Shown piece after piece: positions 31,165 to 34,374 of a stretch of DNA of 34,374 nt. The notes below the pieces were generated by a model, which was given only the letters and a program-made list of their open reading frames with translations, made no database searches and had not been told where the DNA came from. The position numbers and the translations under genes were made by a program. Numbering within the stretch: the stretch's first letter is position 1; the number at the start of each line of letters is the position of its first letter. This DNA comes from Cryobacterium sp. (GTDB taxonomy: Bacteria > Actinomycetota > Actinomycetes > Actinomycetales > Microbacteriaceae), in contig JACMQV010000136.1 of the NCBI GenBank assembly GCA_014376815.1, positions 1-34,374 on the forward strand, written 5' to 3'.

Positions 31165-32235
31165 GTGACTCAACTCCATGACCTTTCTTCGCGCGGGTTC
31201 GCCTCCGACAACTACTCGGGGGTCCACCCCGAAATCCTCGAGGCCATCGTGTCCGCCAACGGTGCTCACCAGATCGCCTACGGCGAGGACGTCTACACGG
31301 CCAGGCTGCAGCAGGTGTTCGCCGAGCACTTCGGCGAGGGCGTCGAAGCCTTCCCGGTGTTCAACGGCACCGGCGCGAACGTGATCGGCCTGCAGTCGAT
31401 GCTGCCGCGCTGGGGCGCCGTGATCTGCGCGTCCACCGCTCACATCAACACGGATGAGGCGGGCGCCCCCGAGAAGGTGGCCGGCATCAAGCTCCTCACC
31501 GTCGACACCCCGAACGGGAAGCTCACCCCCGCGCTCATCGACGAGCAGGCCTGGGGCTGGGGCGACGAGCACCGGGCGCAGCCGCTGGTCGTGTCGATCA
31601 CCCAGACCACCGAACTCGGCACCGCCTACACCGTGGACGAGGTGCGGGCCATCGCCGACCACGCGCACGCCCACGGGATGAAGCTGCACATGGACGGCGC
31701 CCGCCTCTCCAACGCCGCGGCCTCGCTGGGCCTGCCCTTCCGCGCCTTCACCCGCGACGCCGGGGTCGACGTGCTCAGCTTCGGCGGCACCAAGAACGGC
31801 ATGATGTACGGCGAATGCGTCGTGGTGCTGAACCCGGAGGCATCCGCGGGCCTGATCTTCCTGCGCAAACTGAACATGCAACTCGCGTCAAAGATGCGGT
31901 TCATCTCGGCCCAGCTGATCGCCCTGCTCGGCGGCGACCTCTGGCTGCGGAACGCCGGCCACGCCAACGCCATGGCGCAGCGTCTGCGCACCGCCCTCGA
32001 GGCCGGGATCGCCGACGGGTCGATCACCGGACTGACCTTCACCCAGGCCACCCAGGCCAACGCCATCTTCGCGGCGCTCCCGCCCGGGGTGGCCGACCGC
32101 CTGCGCGGCTCGTTCCGCTTCTACGACTGGAACCCGGCCATCAACGAGGTGCGCTGGATGTGCGGCTACGACACCGAGGAAGCCGACATCGACGCCTTCG
32201 TCGCGGCCCTGGTGCGAGAGCTGTCGGCGCGATGA
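31165..32235 (+). CDS. ltaE: Low-specificity L-threonine aldolase (beta-eliminating lyase family)
   Basis: A 356-residue PLP enzyme that cleaves threonine or allo-threonine to glycine and acetaldehyde. The landmarks are FASDNYSGVHPE at the N-terminus, VFNGTGANVIGL (65-76), His93 in STAHINTDEAGA stacking on PLP, HMDGARLSNAA with Asp177 and Arg180, and SFGGTKNG with Lys210 as the Schiff-base lysine. GTG 31165 is the likely start; ATG 31147 would add six residues. GAAGAT 6 nt before the GTG is a weak leaderless -10. The stop overlaps the acyl-CoA ligase start by 4 bp. Confidence 0.88.
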   Translation: MTQLHDLSSRGFASDNYSGVHPEILEAIVSANGAHQIAYGEDVYTARLQQVFAEHFGEGVEAFPVFNGTGANVIGLQSMLPRWGAVICASTAHINTDEAGAPEKVAGIKLLTVDTPNGKLTPALIDEQAWGWGDEHRAQPLVVSITQTTELGTAYTVDEVRAIADHAHAHGMKLHMDGARLSNAAASLGLPFRAFTRDAGVDVLSFGGTKNGMMYGECVVVLNPEASAGLIFLRKLNMQLASKMRFISAQLIALLGGDLWLRNAGHANAMAQRLRTALEAGIADGSITGLTFTQATQANAIFAALPPGVADRLRGSFRFYDWNPAINEVRWMCGYDTEEADIDAFVAALVRELSAR

Positions 32236-33923
32236 ACGTCTTCGAGAACAAGCCCTGGCTCGGCTCGTACGCCGCCGGCGTGCCGAGCACGATCACCGAG
32301 CCGACCGAAACGCTCTCCGACATGATCGAGACGTCCGCGCGCCAGTTCCGTGAGAACGTGGCCCTCGATTTCTTCGGCGCCACGACCACGTATGCCCAGC
32401 TCGGCGAGCAGATCGCGCGGGTGGCCAACGGGTTGCTCCGGCTGGGCGTGAAGCCCGGTGACCGGGTGGCGCTCGTGCTGCCCAACTGCCCCCAGCACGT
32501 GGTCGCCTTCTACGCCGTGCTGCGCCTGGGCGCGGTCGTCGTCGAGCACAACCCGCTCTACACCGAGCGCGAGCTGCGGCACCAGTTCGAGGACCACGGC
32601 GCCACCGTGGCCATCGTCTGGGACAAGGTCTACAAGACCGTGACCGACTTCCCCGCCGACATGGGGCTGCGCACGGTGATCGCCGTCGATCTGACGGATG
32701 CGATGCCCCTCGCCAAGCGTCTGCTCCTGCGCCTGCCGGTCGCCAAGGCCCGCGAGTCCCGCGACGCGTTGACCGCCGGCCCGCTGGGCAAGGGCGCCCT
32801 GGCCTGGCGCACCCTGGTGGACTCGCGGAAACTCCGCCACAACCACCCGCGCCCGAGGATCACCGACACGGCCGTGCTGCAGTACACCAGCGGGACCACC
32901 GGCACCCCCAAGGGCGCCATCCTGACCCATTTCAACCTGCGCGCGAACGCGCTGCAGGGTGAGGCGTGGGTGCCCGGGCTGCACCGGGGCGAAGAGGTCT
33001 TCTACGCGGTGCTGCCCATGTTCCACGCCTATGGGCTGACCCTGTGCCTGACCTACGCGATGGCCACCGGCGCCCGGCTGGTGTTGTTCCCCAAGTTCGA
33101 CGAGGGACTGCTGCTGGAGGCGGCCCGCCGCACCCCACCCACGTTCATGCCGGCCGTTCCGCCGATCTACGACCGGCTGGTGCGCGCCGCCGAGAAGAAG
33201 AACGTGAGCCTGCGCAGCATCCGTTTCGCCATTTCTGGCGCGATGAGCCTGCCGGTGTCGATCGTCGAACGCTGGGAGAAGGCGACCGGCGGACTGCTGG
33301 TCGAGGGCTACGGCATGACCGAGGCCTCGCCGATCGCCGTCGGCAACCCGATGGGGCCGACCCGGCGCCCCGGCACGGTGGGCGTGCCGTTCCCGAGCAC
33401 GGAGATCCGGGTCGTCGACCCGGCCGACCCGACCGTCAACCGCGGCATCGAGGAGGAGGGCGAGCTGCTCATCCGCGGCCCACAGGTCTTCTCCGGCTAC
33501 TGGGACCAGCCGAGCGAAACGGCCAAGGTGCTGCTCGAGGGCGGCTGGCTGCGCACCGGCGACATCGTGCGCGTGTCGTCCGACGGGTTCATCACGGTCG
33601 TCGACCGGATCAAGGAGCTCATCATCACCGGCGGCTTCAACGTCTCGCCGTCGGAGGTCGAGGCGGCGCTGCTGTCCTACCCGGATGTCGCCGACGCCGC
33701 CGTCGTCGGGCTGCCCAGCGCGAAGGGCGGCGAGGATGTCGTCGCCGCGGTCGTCCTGGCGGAGGGAGCCGGCCTCGACGTCGAGGCACTGCGCGCCCAT
33801 TGCCGCACCCGGCTCTCGGCCTACAAGGTGCCCCGCCGAATCGTGGCGGTCGACGAGCTCCCCCGCTCCCTGGTCGGCAAGGTGCTCCGCCGCGAGGTAC
33901 GCGCCGGCCTGACCGAGGAGTAG
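32232..33923 (+). CDS. fadD: Long-chain fatty-acid-CoA ligase
   Basis: A 563-residue adenylate-forming enzyme that activates fatty acids with ATP and CoA. The P-loop YTSGTTGTPKG is at 218-228, the second motif YGMTE at 360-364, the hinge motif GWLRTGDI and DRIKELIITGGFNVSPSEVE follow, and Lys550 (LVGKVLRRE) is the catalytic lysine of the adenylation step. ATG 32232 overlaps the threonine aldolase stop. Pairing with a threonine aldolase has no obvious metabolic reason, so co-transcription may be incidental. Confidence 0.9.
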   Translation: MNVFENKPWLGSYAAGVPSTITEPTETLSDMIETSARQFRENVALDFFGATTTYAQLGEQIARVANGLLRLGVKPGDRVALVLPNCPQHVVAFYAVLRLGAVVVEHNPLYTERELRHQFEDHGATVAIVWDKVYKTVTDFPADMGLRTVIAVDLTDAMPLAKRLLLRLPVAKARESRDALTAGPLGKGALAWRTLVDSRKLRHNHPRPRITDTAVLQYTSGTTGTPKGAILTHFNLRANALQGEAWVPGLHRGEEVFYAVLPMFHAYGLTLCLTYAMATGARLVLFPKFDEGLLLEAARRTPPTFMPAVPPIYDRLVRAAEKKNVSLRSIRFAISGAMSLPVSIVERWEKATGGLLVEGYGMTEASPIAVGNPMGPTRRPGTVGVPFPSTEIRVVDPADPTVNRGIEEEGELLIRGPQVFSGYWDQPSETAKVLLEGGWLRTGDIVRVSSDGFITVVDRIKELIITGGFNVSPSEVEAALLSYPDVADAAVVGLPSAKGGEDVVAAVVLAEGAGLDVEALRAHCRTRLSAYKVPRRIVAVDELPRSLVGKVLRREVRAGLTEE

Positions 33924-34094
33924 CCGCACCACCACGGTGATCGGAGCATCCCCGCGATCCAGCCTGTCGAGATCCCCGCAGCGCCCCGCCGCGGTCAGTA
34001 ACTCCACAGCACCGTCGGCTAGACATATCCTCCGACTATTTCGCTCGGCCCGGCGCTCGGGCGGGATCAGCAGTGACGACCTGTGGAGAACTCG

Positions 34095-34374
34095 ATGACC
34101 GAAAACACCCCCGATCACTTCGATGTCGTCGTGATCGGCGCGGGACCGGCCGGGACGGCCGCGGCACTCCGGGCCGCGGAGCTGGGAGCCCGGGTCGCTG
34201 TTGCAGAGGCCGACCGGCTCGGTGGAACCTGCGTGAACACGGGGTGCGTGCCAACGAGAGTGCTCGCCAAGGCGGCGCGCCTGATCCGCGAGGTGCGGGC
34301 GGCGGATACCTATGGAATCGAGGTCAGCGATCCGCACATCGACTGGCCCACCACGGTCGAACAGGTGAAGTCGC
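34095..34374 (+). CDS. Flavoprotein disulfide reductase, MerA-like (partial, N-terminus)
   Basis: The first 93 residues, cut by the window end. They show the FAD-binding motif VIGAGPAGTAAALRAAELGA, an acidic strand end (VAVAEADRLGG) and the redox-active pair in GGTCVNTGCVPTR. The CVNTGC form is typical of mercuric-reductase-like actinobacterial proteins rather than of lipoamide or glutathione reductases. The residue after PT is Arg where Lys is usual. ATG 34095 has GGAG 6-7 nt upstream. The 171-bp gap before it (33924-34094) shows no other gene or clear structure. Confidence 0.85.
   Translation, partial: MTENTPDHFDVVVIGAGPAGTAAALRAAELGARVAVAEADRLGGTCVNTGCVPTRVLAKAARLIREVRAADTYGIEVSDPHIDWPTTVEQVKS

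Noticed and set aside
29596-31881. 761-codon minus-strand open frame under the ABC permease and threonine aldolase
   Set aside because: Antisense shadow of well-supported genes, His/Gly/Asp-rich without domains.
32166-34337. 723-codon minus-strand open frame under fadD and the flavoprotein gene
   Set aside because: Antisense shadow; the plus-strand genes carry full catalytic motifs.

Overview
The window is a 34.4 kb stretch of GC-rich actinobacterial chromosome. Very high third-position GC, actinobacterial-type proteins (DUF6421, a group 2 sigma factor, F420/FMN luciferase-like enzymes) and frequent leaderless starts point to Micrococcales, most likely Microbacteriaceae (inference from protein style; no 16S or marker gene is present). 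No rRNA, tRNA, insertion sequence, phage gene or CRISPR array was seen.

Layout. 1-1984 (+): end of a phosphonate cluster (transporter permease tail, HpnW-type FAD oxidoreductase, phosphonatase-like HAD hydrolase), all joined by 4-bp overlaps. 2330-3847 (-): deoC and a short PNPOx-family flavoprotein. 3925-9840 (-): complete ribose operon transcribed rbsR-rbsA-rbsC-rbsB-rbsK-rbsD from one promoter with a 32-bp perfectly palindromic double LacI-type operator. 9948-12518: TauE/SafE exporter, GNAT acetyltransferase, group 2 sigma factor. 12861-16855 (-): GT87-like mannosyltransferase, membrane GAF-GGDEF diguanylate cyclase with a possible structured leader, SDR dehydrogenase. 17011-22430: Gly-rich small protein, phosphoglycerate-mutase-like phosphatase, remnant of a P-type ATPase, glycerate kinase, luciferase-like oxidoreductase, NPPW methyltransferase. 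22450-26096: uridine module (MFS transporter and nucleoside hydrolase, divergent from a LacI regulator). 26106-34374: DUF1622 protein, DUF6421 + SDR pair, ABC exporter pair, threonine aldolase overlapping a fatty-acyl-CoA ligase, and the start of a MerA-like flavoprotein disulfide reductase.

How the parts fit. Nucleoside hydrolase (23901-24848) would release ribose inside the cell; the only ribokinase in the window sits in the rbs operon, so the uri and rbs modules probably converge on ribose 5-phosphate. DeoC adds the deoxyribose branch. The phosphonate cluster suggests use of an aminophosphonate as P, N or C source.

The most unusual signal is non-coding: three intergenic elements (21166-21227, 26637-26698, 28919-28980) share an exact 62-nt geometry, a 5-nt word, 14-nt spacer, word, 14-nt loop, inverted word, 14-nt spacer, inverted word. 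The word differs at each locus while self-complementarity is largely kept. I do not recognise this as a described repeat family. All structural claims were made by eye.
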